From assembly GCA_028386065.3 (NCBI GenBank), contig JAKUCV010007347.1, forward strand, positions 1-64,000: 64,000 bases of DNA, in the 5' to 3' direction. Below the pieces are notes generated by a model, which saw only the letters and a list, made by a program, of their open reading frames with translations, did no database searches and was not told the DNA's origin. This DNA comes from Turnera subulata. Its lineage: Eukaryota > Streptophyta > Magnoliopsida > Malpighiales > Passifloraceae. A program made the translations under genes and the position numbers. This document shows, piece by piece, positions 1-9,985 of the stretch (the stretch's first letter is position 1; every line of letters starts with the position of its first letter).

Positions 1-674
1 GACTACCAGTGGCGGCGAGCGAAGGAGACGACACGGGGAGACGACGGGACTCGGGCGGCACGCTTAGGCCTCGTCTCCTTTGCGCGGTGGTGAGGCGAGC
101 GAGCAGGGGGGTGTGGTGATGGAGATGGGGAGAGGGTGGCGGCAGCGTCGGCGGCCGGTCCTCCTCCTCCTCTTCTTCCTTTTTTTCTTTTTTTTTTTTA
201 CTCTTTTCCTTTTTTTTCCCTCTTTTTTTTTCCTTCTTCCTTTCTTTTTTTCTCTCCCTCTCTTTCTCTTTTTTTTTTCTCTTCTCTTTTTTTTCCTTCC
301 TCCCCTGCTTCCCTCACCGGTCTTTAAACTGGTTTTCTCTTTTTTTTTTTATTTTTTTTCCTTTTTACTATTAAGCATGTGAGCAATAATGCAAATCGTC
401 CATATTACGGGCGAGTCCGATCCGGTCCAGAAAATAATCGATACCCCGTAGTTATTTTCCGATGTGATTTTCCGAGAAATTCCGAAACCCGAAAAATACC
501 AACTTAGGTTCGAAAAATCCGCGGAAAAATCACGAGCGCGGGAAAACTCTCGGTTTCAAAAACGATTACCGTTTTACCTCGAATTAATTACCCGAGATTA
601 ATTCATTCGATAAATCACTGTATAACGACTTTGACAGTCCCGGTAAAAATCCAAATTTTACCCGGGCTGTTACA
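1..674 (-). mobile_element. Ty3/gypsy LTR fragment, 5' part, minus strand
   Basis: Read on the minus strand, the sequence starts at 674 with TGTAACAGCCCGGGTAAAA, the same kind of terminus as the LTRs starting at 11346, 17395 and 45172. The first ~320 bases hold the GC-rich, then CT-rich leader block that these LTRs carry internally; 321-674 is the U3-like start. The element is cut by the window edge. Positions 321-674 are repeated almost identically at 1070-1426. Confidence 0.85.
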
Positions 675-794
675 TGCAATATCCCCCTTTTCCTTCCATG
701 CTTCACTTGGCAATCACAATCCACCACCACCATTTGCCGTAATCTCTCTTCCACTCCACAAATTAAAGTCCAGGTAAGTAGAAAGCAGAGGTAA

Positions 795-1068
795 ATGGTA
801 AGGAGCTCTCTCGAGACCGATCTTTTCTCTTCGCTAATCTCAGACATTAAATCCTACTCCGACAAAGATCCTCTTCTCCCCTGGCTCAGGTATTATTCTC
901 CTTCCCTTTCTCTTCTCTTTCTCTCTCGCTTTTATACTATGCTTCTAATCGGATTAAAGTGTTGTTCTTTTCTTAATATAAGGGGGATCAAGAAAATGAG
1001 AGAGTCTCTGCCTCCCGATTTGCTCAAAGAGAAACTGCCTCGGTTCCTCCAAAGATGCTCCCAAACTT
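795..1068 (+). CDS. 5' exons of a BUB1/BUBR1-like spindle checkpoint protein, truncated
   Basis: Two exons are visible. Exon 1 is 795-889 (ATG at 795) and ends at a GT donor at 890. Exon 2 starts at 983 after an AG at 981-982 and runs to 1068, where a single N ends it. The spliced frame gives ~61 residues: an N-terminal DLFSSLISDIKSY stretch, DPLLPWLR, then a basic helix with LKEKLPRFLQRC. This matches the start of the Mad3/BUB1 homology region 1 (the TPR-like domain that binds kinetochore partners), where human BUB1 has a similar Y-x-G-x-DPL-x-x-W-x-R-Y-I pattern. Family members are many hundreds of residues long, so only the first part is here. 675-794 looks like promoter/5' UTR directly next to an LTR end at 674. 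Family assignment is from recalled motifs; other TPR proteins are possible. Confidence 0.62.
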
Positions 1069-1069
1069 N
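1069..1069. other. Single-N assembly join
   Basis: A single N separates the truncated BUB1-like exon 2 from sequence that duplicates 321-674. The abrupt change inside an exon, with no LTR terminus at the junction, suggests a contig join rather than a biological breakpoint. Confidence 0.7.
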
Positions 1070-1426
1070 TCTTTAAACTGGTTTTCTCTTTTTTTTTTTT
1101 ATTTTTTTTTTCCTTTTTACTATTAAGCATGTGAGCAATAATGCAAATCGTCCATATTACGGGCGAGTCCGATCCGGTCCAGAAAATAATCGATACCCCG
1201 TAGTTATTTTCCGATGTGATTTTCCGAGAAATTCCGGAACCCGAAAAATACCAACTTAGGTTCGAAAAATCCGCGGAAAAATCGCGAGCGCGGGAAAACT
1301 CTCGGTTTCAAAAACGATTACCGTTTTACCTCGAATTAATTACCCGAGATTAATTCATTCGATAAATCACTGTATAACGACTTTGACAGTCCCGGTAAAA
1401 ATCCAAATTTTACCCGGGCTGTTACA
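1070..1426 (-). mobile_element. Second copy of the gypsy LTR 5' part, minus strand
   Basis: Nearly identical to 321-674 (one visible C/G-type change near 1236 and small poly-T length differences). On the minus strand it begins at 1426 with TGTAACAGCCCGGG. The DNA beyond the terminus (1427 on) differs from that beyond 674, so these are two insertions of one family or an assembly mixture. The rest of the LTR is lost at the N. Confidence 0.8.
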
Positions 1427-3810
1427 ACATTTGTTTATTTCCAATATTATATATTATTTTCCAATTTTTTGGTATTATGTTGGTTTTTTAAATTTTCCTG
1501 AATTTAAGTTTTTTGCTGTTTCTTTTACATAGTTTAATTTTTTTCAATTTTCTTGAATTAAATATTATTTTCCTGTTTGTTATACATTGTGTTAGTTTTT
1601 TCCCAGAATATTATTTTATATTTCTATTCTTTTACAATGTTTTTTTAATTTTGTTGAATATTTTTTTTTAAAAAATCGTGGTAATATTACCTATCGTTGC
1701 ATTTGTTTTTTTCAGAATAATATAATATTTTCTCTTTTTTTTTCATTTTATTATTTCTGTGTTACAAATTTTCTATAATTATTTATTACTTTCATGCTTT
1801 AATTTTTTTGGCATTGTGTTTGTTTTTTAAATATTCCAGATTTGTTCATTATTTTTCTACTTTATTTTTTGGCTTTGTGTTTTTTTCAGACTTATAATAT
1901 ATTTTTTCCTTCCATTGTTATAGTTTTCTAATTTTTCTAGAATATATGAGATTTTATTTGATATTAAAAATTAAATATTAAGTAGTGTAAGTATTAAAAT
2001 AAAAAATATTACATGCCCCTTCCATTACATTTGTTTATTTCCAGTATTATATATTATTTTCCATTTTTTTGTATTATGTTGGTTTTTTTAATTTTCCTGA
2101 ATTTAATTTTTTCGCCTTTTCTTTTACATTGCATTAGTTTAATTTTTTTCAATTTTCTTGAATTAAATATTATTTTCCTGTTTGTTATACATTGTGTTAG
2201 TTTTTTCCCTGAATATTATTTTATATTTCTATTCTTTGGCATTGTTTTTTTTTAATTTTGTTGAATATTTTCAAAAACAAAATCGTGGTAATATTACCTA
2301 TCGTTGCATTTGTTTTTTTCAGAATAATATATTATTTTTTTTATTTTATTGTTTTTGTGTTACAACTTTACCTCAATTATTTATTACTTTCATGCTTTAA
2401 TTTTTTTGGCATTGTGTTTGTTTTTTAAATATTCCAGATTTGTTTATTATTTTCCTACTTTATTTTTTTGGCATTGTGTTTTTTCATGTTTATAATATAT
2501 TTTTTCCTTCCATTGTGATAGTTTTCTAATTTTTCTAAAATATATGAGATTTTATTTGATATTAAAAATTAAATATTAAGTAGTGTAAGTATTAAAATAA
2601 AAAATATTACATGCCACTTAAAAATTAATTTACTTTTTTTTGCATTGTGTTTTTTTTTAAAATAAATCTGATTTATTTATATTAATATTTTTTATAACAT
2701 TTTTCTCTGTTTCTTTTTTCTTTTTGATTTTTTGTGTTTCCAAGGTTCAATGATACATGCTGTAATAAAAAAAATCTTTATACAACATTTTCGGTCCAAA
2801 TTGCGTGAAGGATTGGTTTACAAAATCTCAAATTTCAAGGTGGTAAAAGAAACCAACCAATACCGGCCTGTAAAGCACCAATATAAACTTCAGTTTTTTG
2901 GGTCAACAAAAATTGAACAAGTAAAAGGGGAAATAAAAAATATCCCTGTGCATTTGTTTGATTTTGTTGACCAAAATATAATTATAGAAAGATGCAACAA
3001 CACTCTTTACTTATCAGGTTTGATTATATCTTTTTTTTAACTATTCATATCTAAAATTTTTTTTTGGCTCTAATTTTTTCCTTTCATTTTTTATTAAGAT
3101 GTTGTTGGTATATTGGTCTCTCTCGGTTCTTTGGAATTAATAGCATCAACCAATGGAACACTAAAGAAGCGTTCCGCTGAAATCATAATTTCAGAGTAAG
3201 ATAGTTTGTCATTTTCTTTGACTTCATTTTCTTTTAAATATTATTTTAAACATTTTTTTGTTAATCACATTTCAGGAATGATAAGTATCAAGTTACTTTG
3301 TGGGGAGTTCAATCAGAAATGTTTTCTGAGAAATTTTTAAACGATGAAACTGGTCCTTATGTTGTGATTTTTACATCTTTATTGTGCAAAATATTTCAGA
3401 GTATGTTTCTCTTTTTAATTTTTTCTTTAACAATAAATTCTTTTAAACTATATTTCCCCTTCCATTACATTTGTTTTTTTTCCAGTATTATATATTATTT
3501 TCCAATTTTTTGGTATTATGTTGGTTTTTTTAATTTTCCTAAATTTAATTTTTTTGCTTTTTTCTTTTACATTGCATTAGTTTAATTTTTGTCAATTTTC
3601 TTGAAATAAATATTATTTTCCTGTTTGTTATACATTGTGTTAGTTTTTTCCCAGAATATTATGTTATATTTCTATTCTTTGGCATTGTTTTTTTTAAATT
3701 TTATTAAATATTTTCAAAAACAAAATCATGGTGTGATATGAGATTTTATTTGATATTAAATATTAAATATTAAGTAGTGTAAGTATTAAAATAAAAAGTA
3801 TTTCATGCCA
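1427..3810. repeat. Large T-rich direct repeats, ~600 bp unit, three copies
   Basis: Copies start near 1427, 2026 and 3466, each opening with CATTTGTTT and a TATTATATATTATTTTCC block. They run through TACATTGTGTTAG and TTTGATATTAAA blocks to a shared AAAAATATTACATGCC-type end (about 2017, 2613 and 3810). The third copy is internally deleted. They flank the RPA1-like exons, so they occupy the intron or flanking positions of that gene. Confidence 0.7.
2745..3400 (+). pseudogene. RPA1-like OB-fold protein, exons 2-4 (Helitron-borne)
   Basis: Three exons with canonical splice sites join in frame: 2745-3017 (AG before, GT after), 3099-3195 and 3276-3400. They encode a typical plant RPA1-type OB fold. 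A first strand has MIHAVIKK, then LREGLVYKISNF, YRPVKHQYKLQF and a DVVGIL strand; the last exon has VTLWGVQ and GPYVVIFTS. These are hallmark positions of the DUF223/RPA1 OB domain found in Helitron-associated genes. Exon 1 (found as a broken copy at 8598-8740 in the sister element) and all exons after 3400 are missing here. The remaining exons have no internal stop, so decay is by truncation. Confidence 0.75.
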
Positions 3811-4574
3811 CTTAAATTTTCAGCAATTAAAAAAATTTGAAATTAATTTTTTTGTTTTTATTTTTTTGGAATTGTTTGTGTTTTTTTAGTTACCCTAATT
3901 CATTTACTATTTTCATTTTTTTAAAGGCTATTGTGTTAGTTTTATTTATTTTTTGGATTATATATAATTTAATTTTTTTTGCATTGTGTTTTTTTAAAAA
4001 CTAAATCTGATTTATTTATATTAATGGGAAAAAATAGAACAACACAAAAAAATATATATATATATAAAGGAAAAGGTTTAATTATAAGAAATATTTTTAT
4101 TAAAAAAAATTAAACTTGAAAAAAATTCAAAAAAAAAACAAAGAGGAAGGATGATGCATAAAAATAATTAATATATTAGTGTACAAAAAAACCCAAAAAA
4201 AAAGAGAATCAATAAGAATAAAAAACTTTTAAAAAATAAAGTGTTTCTAAAAAATGTAATCTATTTATATTAAAAAAGAAATTATTTTATAACATAAATT
4301 AATATAGAAAATTAGTAGCAAAAAATTGTTACCCACTAAAAGTGAATACAAAAAATTATTCAGTTGTTGTGTTTGTGGAGAAAAATTTCGGAAATAGTGG
4401 CTTAAAGAATGAATAATTTCTTTTTTAAGAAACAGGATACAAATTTAAAAAACAATATGTTTTAAAAAAAATAGTATACTTATTAAAAATGTTATTGAAA
4501 AATATTTAAAATTTATACTAACCAAGTTTTTTCCTAAATAAGTTTTATGTGTATATTTTTAAAAAACTAACCAT

Positions 4575-4602
4575 GTCCGTGTAATCCACGGGTAGTATTA
4601 GT
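4575..4602 (+). other. Degenerate Helitron-like 3' terminus
   Basis: TCCGTGTAATCCACGG forms an imperfect hairpin followed by TAGTATTAGT and T, resembling the intact terminus at 5051-5080. The upstream ~130 bases match those upstream of the end at 49625. It is probably an older nested end of the same family. Confidence 0.45.
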
Positions 4603-5050
4603 TTTAAGAATTTTATTTCCTAGATTTCTATTCATTTTTTTTACATAATATTAGCACTTAATATTTTATATTTTATATTTTAGTATTAGATTTCTATGTT
4701 CAAAATTTTAACAAATATACCACTTAATATTTTATACGGCCATTAGCGAGCTTGATTTTAGAATATTAATTAAATTTAAATAATTCTAAATCAGAAAATA
4801 TTAAATTGACGATATATAAATATAAATTTGACCTGAAAATTGAATAAATTAATACAGGTATGCAATTGGAAAAAAAAGGACCTCACTTAATATTTTATAT
4901 GGCCATTAGTTTCAATTTTTTTTTTCTTACAGATTGGTTGAGCAGCAAGTTTAATGCGTATACTGTTAAAAAAAATTTAAACCATACAATAATATAAAAA
5001 AATTTAAAATTTATAAAAAATATATATTTTATTAAAAAAATACTAACCAA

Positions 5051-5080
5051 GCCCGTGGAATCCACGGGTAGTGAACTAGT
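5051..5080 (+). other. Helitron 3' end: hairpin plus CTAGT
   Basis: CCCGTGGAATCCACGGG (5052-5068) is a perfect palindrome with one central base, followed by TAGTGAA and CTAGT (5076-5080), then T. Helitrons end in CTRRT preceded by such a hairpin and insert between A and T. Confidence 0.8.
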
Positions 5081-5672
5081 TTTGTTCTAAATTTTGCCAC
5101 CAAAGGAAAAGGCCTTGGTACTTCGGAATGGTAGTAGGGACATTTTCTCAGCAAAAACTAGTTGTATTGTTATATAGTAACTACATAGTAACATAGAGTA
5201 TATATATAATATATTTATATATATTAAATAATAGTATATTATATCGCCAGATATAGTTGCATGCTAATCTTTTTCTAATCAAGAAATTAAGTTGTGTCAT
5301 TCTATTCAAACTCAGGATCCAACTAGTAAGTGGTCTCTAAAAGACTTACTCCCAGGCTTACCAACAGAATGCAATACCTTAATTAAACACCAAGAAATAA
5401 TAGCTAGTAGATATTTCCCATTTCTTCTTCAAGAGATCGTAGTAATTATCTGCTTCAGATTTCACAGAAGCATAAAAACATTAACTCCAAATTGTTAGAA
5501 GTCTTAACGTCCTTAAAGAAGAGAAGAAGAAAAGTGCAATAATATTTAATAGAAAAAATTCACCATAAACCACTGCTACTGCAGCATAGAAGATTCATTA
5601 CCAATAAGGAAACATTACATGAATAGCAGGATTCCATTTATTCAACTCATTTAAGACTTGCTAAACATTAAT
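5081..5672. other. Native intergenic sequence
   Basis: No convincing gene. 5520-5672 is the 3' flank of the small gene that follows (minus strand), with blocks also found near 50340-50490 and 56780-56915 (CCACTGCTACTGCAGCA, TTTATTCAATGCA), so it belongs to the tandem duplication. A short open frame at 5292-5498 has no homologue among the duplicates. Confidence 0.6.
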
Positions 5673-5864
5673 CTACTTATTGCGCATATCCTTGAAATAG
5701 GCAGCAGGATTCTTCTCAAAAGCATCCCTGGAGATGGTAATGTCCTGTCCAGGAGCTTTCATGGTCTTTCCATCAGTTGCTGAAGCAAACCCAGAAGTAG
5801 GAGCCTTGCCGGTTGTAGCTGAACCCACATTGCTTGAACCTGTTTGTTTCTTTTCACCAGACAT
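5673..5864 (-). CDS. Small protein with conserved TMKAPG...NPAAYF tail, copy 1
   Basis: 63 residues, minus strand. The N-terminal half is low-complexity (Ser/Thr/Gly/Ala, starting MSGEKKQTGSSN). The C-terminal ~28 residues, from KTMKAPGQ through ISRDAFEKNPAAYF to a final basic KDMRNK, are shared with the genes at 7465, 50492 and (frameshifted) 56916, and more loosely with 53559. The ATG is supported by the matching MSG(D/E)KK start in copies 3 and 5, and by a conserved TATA box ~100 bp upstream. No signal peptide or membrane segment. I do not recognise the family. Conservation of the tail across copies with different N-termini, while flanks drift, argues for a real gene. Confidence 0.72.
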   Translation of the reverse strand: MSGEKKQTGSSNVGSATTGKAPTSGFASATDGKTMKAPGQDITISRDAFEKNPAAYFKDMRNK

Positions 5865-5960
5865 TTTAGCAGTGGTTCTTGCAGAGCTCTAATACTCTTT
5901 CCTTTTAGGTACTAGAAAATTCACTGTGACTGTGCCTCTAACCGCTGAAGGATGGTGTCA

Positions 5961-5968
5961 TTATATAG
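5961..5968 (-). promoter_or_regulatory. TATA box of small-protein gene copy 1
   Basis: CTATATAATGACACCA on the minus strand, ~100 bp before the ATG. The same CACTATATAATGACACCA block occurs upstream of copy 3 (near 50784) and, with one change, copy 5 (near 57218). Confidence 0.6.
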
Positions 5969-5969
5969 T

Positions 5970-7464
5970 GCACGATGGGAGCTTCAGGGGATGTACGTAT
6001 CTGATCACTTTTTCTTTCTATATAGAGTAATTAATTAATTCTCTTGGAAATACACAAAAGTGATATTCTAGTCAAATCCTGCATGCAGGTTCTTAGATTT
6101 ACTCTGACATTAGCTTTTTTTGATCAACACTCTGACATTAATTAGTTAATGTAAAGGTGCTTCTGATCTCATTGGAACCAAAACCAACACCCTTCTACTT
6201 CCTGTATACGTATTGCCCCATCAAGCATTGTTCTAGTAAATCACATAAAAGCAAATATTAATTGGAACTGTAAAGGACCATTGGAAAAATGAGAAGTAGG
6301 TGGAAATTGAATTTAGCTTTCCCCTATGCAAGTCTCTCTCACATTTATCTGGCGAGTTGATGAACAGCCTACTAGTAGTAGCCCTAACAAAAACCATGTT
6401 TAAGATCATTTTCTGCTCGTTCTTGAGCACCAAAACGGTTTAAAACCATGGACTGCTTGCTCTCCCAACCCTGTGGAATGCAGTGATGGTGCTAATTCTG
6501 AGATTCTCCACCAAAACCATGTGTTACTTCGTGTTCTCCCAACCATGTTTAAGACTTATTGCTATAAAGTTTTAAATTTGCCAGAAATTTCTGAAAATCC
6601 AAAATTTAGATGTTTGTAAACTTTGAAAATTCCTCTATAAAGAATGCAGGATAGTTGTGAATATTGGTTGCTCTATTGGAGAGTTGAGGTTTGAAATTAA
6701 CAAAGGATTCTTTCACATTCCCTCATTAGCTTAACCCAATGTCCGTACATTCCGTTAGACCTATTCTTCTCTGCCGTTTTATTTTCAGCATGGCCTAGGC
6801 TATGGTTCAACGACAAAAATTTTATATTATACCTTCAACAAAATTTTCTAACCATCACCCAAAAAAGAATTCAGGTGAATTTTGTCCTAAATTTCTCACC
6901 AAAGCAAAAAGGATTGTTACCGGAATAGCAGTATACGAATACATAGGGCCACCTTTACTGGTCAAATTAAATCATAGTTACATTATATTTCAAGAAAATT
7001 ATACAGAAAATATTTATATACAATCGATACTAACGGTTTTATCATGCGCAAACACTAGATGCTCAACGAGTCACTCAAAACATTTTCTAACTTAAAAATT
7101 ATGCGACCATCACTATCTTCATTCATTTGCCTGACTGCTCATCTTTCTTTCTAAAGAAGGAATTAAGTTGTGGCATCCATTTCGACGGTCAGTGGTTCAC
7201 TTTATCAGAAATAGATCTTTCCTGTTTCTTCAAGAGAACGAAGGATTAATTTGATGCGGAAATCGCAGAAAAAAAACAAAACACTTAAACTTGAATTTAG
7301 TAGAACTTTGAAGATACCATCATCAAAAGAGAAGACAGAAATTACAATAATTAATAAGGAAAATTCTACAGAAATCACTGCATTCAATAGCATTAAGGAA
7401 ACAATACAGCAACAGCAAGATTTCATTTATTCAAACCATTTAAGACTTGCCAAACATTAAACTA
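5970..7464. repeat. Duplicated flank of the small-protein cluster
   Basis: Non-coding. Several blocks recur on the right side of the window. GGAAATACACAAAAGTGAT (6050) recurs at 50870 and 57297. The CCATGTTTAAGATCAT ... CCATGGACTGCTTGCTCTC block (6388-6500) recurs at 51920, 55358 and 57665. The AAATTTTCTAACCATCACC region (6840) resembles 56380, and the TTGTGGCATCCATTTC region (7166) resembles 56670. Together they show a segmental tandem duplication later split by transposons. Confidence 0.6.
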
Positions 7465-7710
7465 CTACTCATTGCACAAGTCCATGAGATATGCAGCAGG
7501 GTTCTTCTCAAAAGCATCCCTGGAGATGCTAATGTCGTCCTGTCCAGGAGCTTTCATTGTTTTCCTGCAGAATCTTAAAAAGTAAGAATAAGCAACATCC
7601 ACCAGAAAAGATGTCGCCACACCAGCTGCTAGTTTGCAGATAATTGAACCCATAGTGCAGGAAGTGCAAGCTGAAACAATATCACGTTTTTTCTTAAAAA
7701 GAAATCCCAA
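7465..7710 (-). CDS. Small protein with TMKAPG...NPAAY tail and membrane segment, copy 2
   Basis: 81 residues, minus strand. The C-terminal tail (KTMKAPGQ, SISRDAFEKNPAAYL, ending DLCNE) is the family tail. The N-terminal part is unrelated to copies 1 and 3: a basic start MGFLFKKKRD, a Cys-containing stretch, then a hydrophobic segment around residues 21-47 that could cross a membrane once. This exchange of N-termini on a constant tail is the notable feature. A TATA-like run lies ~50 bp upstream. Function unknown. Confidence 0.68.
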   Translation of the reverse strand: MGFLFKKKRDIVSACTSCTMGSIICKLAAGVATSFLVDVAYSYFLRFCRKTMKAPGQDDISISRDAFEKNPAAYLMDLCNE

Positions 7711-7755
7711 AGCTATCCAACGCTACACTAGTATGATTGCCACAATGGCGAAGGT

Positions 7756-7769
7756 TTATATATATATAG
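7756..7769 (-). promoter_or_regulatory. TATA-like run upstream of copy 2
   Basis: A TATATATATATA run ~50 bp before the ATG at 7710, followed (further upstream) by a GA microsatellite at 7770-7784. Confidence 0.4.
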
Positions 7770-7896
7770 AGAGAGAGAGAGAGAACAATATTATGGTATA
7801 GGTAGACAAGTCTTTTAATATTTATTACTACTTCACTGGCGTATACAAAAATCGAAAAGTCGTATAGCAGTGTAGTAATTAAATAGGATTTCCAGA

Positions 7897-8084
7897 ACCA
7901 ACGGGGGTTGGTCCAAGTGGTAAGCGATTTGGTTCCGCTTAAGCGAGGTTTCGGGTTCGAGTCCTTGTGTACGCAGAAAATCCCCATTGGGAGACTCACC
8001 CACCATACCCAGGTGCGCGACGCGGGTCGACCGGATTAGTCGGGGCAAAGCTCCGGATACCGGATGGGATACGAAAAAAAAAAA
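7897..8084 (+). mobile_element. tRNA-derived SINE
   Basis: The element has a tRNA-like head with an A box (TTGGTCCAAGTGG, 7908-7920) and a B box (GGGTTCGAGTCC, 7953-7964), an unrelated body and a poly(A) tail at 8073-8084. It is flanked by a perfect 12-bp target-site duplication AGGATTTCCAGA (7885-7896 and 8085-8096). Length is ~188 bp, usual for plant SINEs. Confidence 0.9.
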
Positions 8085-8597
8085 AGGATTTCCAGACTAC
8101 CAATATATTCATTAAACTGATAACCTGATCTTAATTATAGTCTTCTCAAAAGAATTCCAGACCAAGCTCTTTTTAGAGATTGGTATTATATTTTTTTCTT
8201 CCTTTATCAGATTTTTATTATATTTTTTAAAATTCCTAGAAAACTAATATAAATACAGGTCTGCATCTGTTTGTGATACAGTTTCTTTATATTTATTCTC
8301 TCTTTTTCCTTCTTTGTTTTAGCTTGTAGTACGTTCTAATCTTATTATAATATTTTTATTTTTTTGTTCCTTTACACTTTTTTCTTTTCTTTCTATTCAA
8401 TTCAATTTTGTATTTTTAGTATTTGTATCTCATATATTTTCTTTACCATTCATTGTATTCTTACTTTGTTTTAGCTTTCAGTACTAATATTGGTATAGTA
8501 TTAACACTTTCTTCTTTCTCTAATTTATTTTTTTCTTATTTCTAATGTAATTGTGTATTTTAATTTTTATAATATATTTCCTTTTTTTTTTAGGAGA

Positions 8598-8740
8598 ATG
8601 AATATTAATACTTTGGATGAGTTGACTCCTGTCAATGATTTATGAACAATTCAAGTTAGGGTTTCAAGGTTGTAGGAGTCCTTGAATACAAAATTATAAA
8701 TCTCCTTATCAGTCTAGATTTGATTTTAATTGATGCATAG
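8598..8740 (+). pseudogene. RPA1-like protein exon 1, decayed
   Basis: Begins ATG at 8598 with a TLDELTPVNDL start, the usual opening of plant RPA1/Helitron OB-fold proteins, followed by TIQVRVSRL. Two in-frame stops fall where the family has Trp (TGA at 8643, TAG at 8673). A one-base frameshift follows, after which SLDLILIDA is readable in the next frame. It ends at a GTATG donor at 8741. This is the exon missing from the sister copy at 2745-3400. The rest of this gene was presumably in the region now occupied by insertions and is not visible. Confidence 0.7.
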
Positions 8741-9138
8741 GTATGTTTAAATTTTTCATGCCTTCTATTTTAACTCACTTTATATTGTATTTGTTCTTTT
8801 ATTTTCCATAATTATTTCATATTTTTAAGTTTTAATATTTTTATGTTTTAATATTTTTCTATTTTTCTATTATTTTCTTTTCATAGTATTAGTTTTTGTT
8901 AATTTTCCATTATTTTTATGTTTTCATTTTTTCTAATTTTTATTGTATTTGTTTCCTGATGTATAATATATTTTTTTTCCTTTCATGGTATTTTAAAATT
9001 TTTCAACAATTATATATAATTTCTCTATTTTTATTTTTTTTGGCATTGTGTTTGTTCTTTTAATTTTTTCAGGATTATAAATTATTTTTCTTTTTTTTGG
9101 CATTGTGTTAGTTTTTTTAAATTTTCAGAATTATATAT
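8741..9138. repeat. T-rich intron with GGCATTGTGTTAG-type repeats
   Basis: Non-coding T-rich sequence with repeated TTTTTGGCATTGTGTT and AATTTTC-AGAATTAT blocks (around 9035 and 9095). The same motif is found at 1800, 2410, 24640-24890, 26275 and 49265. Confidence 0.6.
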
Positions 9139-9753
9139 TGAAACGCCCCGACCCGAATTTACCGTACACAGTAAACACGTGCCGGAACTGTGACAACCCA
9201 ACCAGACAAAGCCCAGCATACAGTGTGTACAACTGAAATCCGGGCCCAACAGCCCAAAACAGGAAACATCATAAATGACAAAACCGGCCCAATGGCCCAA
9301 TAATAACAATAATATGCACAGCGGAAGACTTAACAACTCACATAAACACTGTATGCGACAAAGATGCAAACTATGGATCCAAGCCCTGTCCAAGGGATAA
9401 CGCCGCAGCCTGTCTGGAAATGCATTAAATCTGTACCACAAATAACTCATCCTACGGGATGAAAGCCCGCAGGTGAGGGGTGAGTCCGAAGTGCTCACCG
9501 ACGAAGGATAAACAGAGATATGCAGGCAACTATAATACTTCAAAGAAGAAATACAGACAATAGTCACAATCATACCAAAGGCAATACCGTATAAGACAGA
9601 CCAAACTCAAAGACTCGACCCAAACGTACCAAGGACTATTAAGACTAAATCAAAAATCCATTTTCCAATTTTTATCTTTCCTGTCCCGTCACGGATAAGC
9701 TGAGGTCGTATCAGGCTATCAACCTGTTTATGGTGCCAGATCAAAAAGAACCC

Positions 9754-9985
9754 GGGATCAACATCCCAATATCAAATCTCAGGGATCAACATCCCAATAT
9801 CAATCTCAGGGATCAACATCCCAATCACAATCTCAGGGATCAACATCCCAATCACAATCTCAGGGATCAACATCCCAATCACAAATCCGGGATCAACATC
9901 CCAATCACAATCTCAGGGATCAACATCCCAATCACAAATCCGGGATCGACATCCCAATCAAACCGGCATCAACATGCCCATCACA
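9754..9985 (-). repeat. Hairpin minisatellite inside the LTR, nine units of ~27 bp
   Basis: Units begin at 9754, 9782, 9809, 9836, 9863, 9889, 9916, 9942 and 9965. Each has a palindromic core GGGATCAACATCCC. The last unit is GGCATCAACATGCC, in which both stem arms changed together. The array occupies the same relative place in the LTR as the arrays at 12999, 19353, 23058 and 46979. Confidence 0.85.

Larger units (their letters stand above)
1427..5080 (+). mobile_element. Helitron remnant with RPA1-like gene (Helitron 1)
   Basis: The right end is a textbook Helitron 3' terminus: a perfect hairpin, a short spacer and CTAGT followed by T (5051-5081). Inside are three exons of an RPA1-like single-strand DNA-binding protein, a gene type carried by plant Helitrons. 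The left end is missing, cut by the LTR piece ending at 1426. Between exons and downstream (3401-5050) the DNA is very AT-rich, non-coding and repetitive. No Rep/helicase ORF is visible, so this is a non-autonomous or decayed copy. The same family recurs at 8.1-49.6 kb. Confidence 0.7.

Noticed and set aside
2013..2400. Phe/Leu-rich frames suggesting membrane proteins
   Set aside because: Translation of T-rich repeats; the same applies to frames at 80-382, 3401-3585, 20262-20498 and 49195-49407.
5292..5498. 68-codon plus-strand frame
   Set aside because: Not conserved in the duplicated flanks and has no promoter or motif.
7897..7970. tRNA-like sequence with A and B boxes
   Set aside because: No foldable full tRNA; poly(A) tail and 12-bp target duplication make it a SINE.
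9754..9985. Regularly spaced palindromic repeats resembling a CRISPR array
   Set aside because: Plant LTR context; the spacers are themselves repeated (AATCACAATCTCA), and there are no cas genes. It is a minisatellite.
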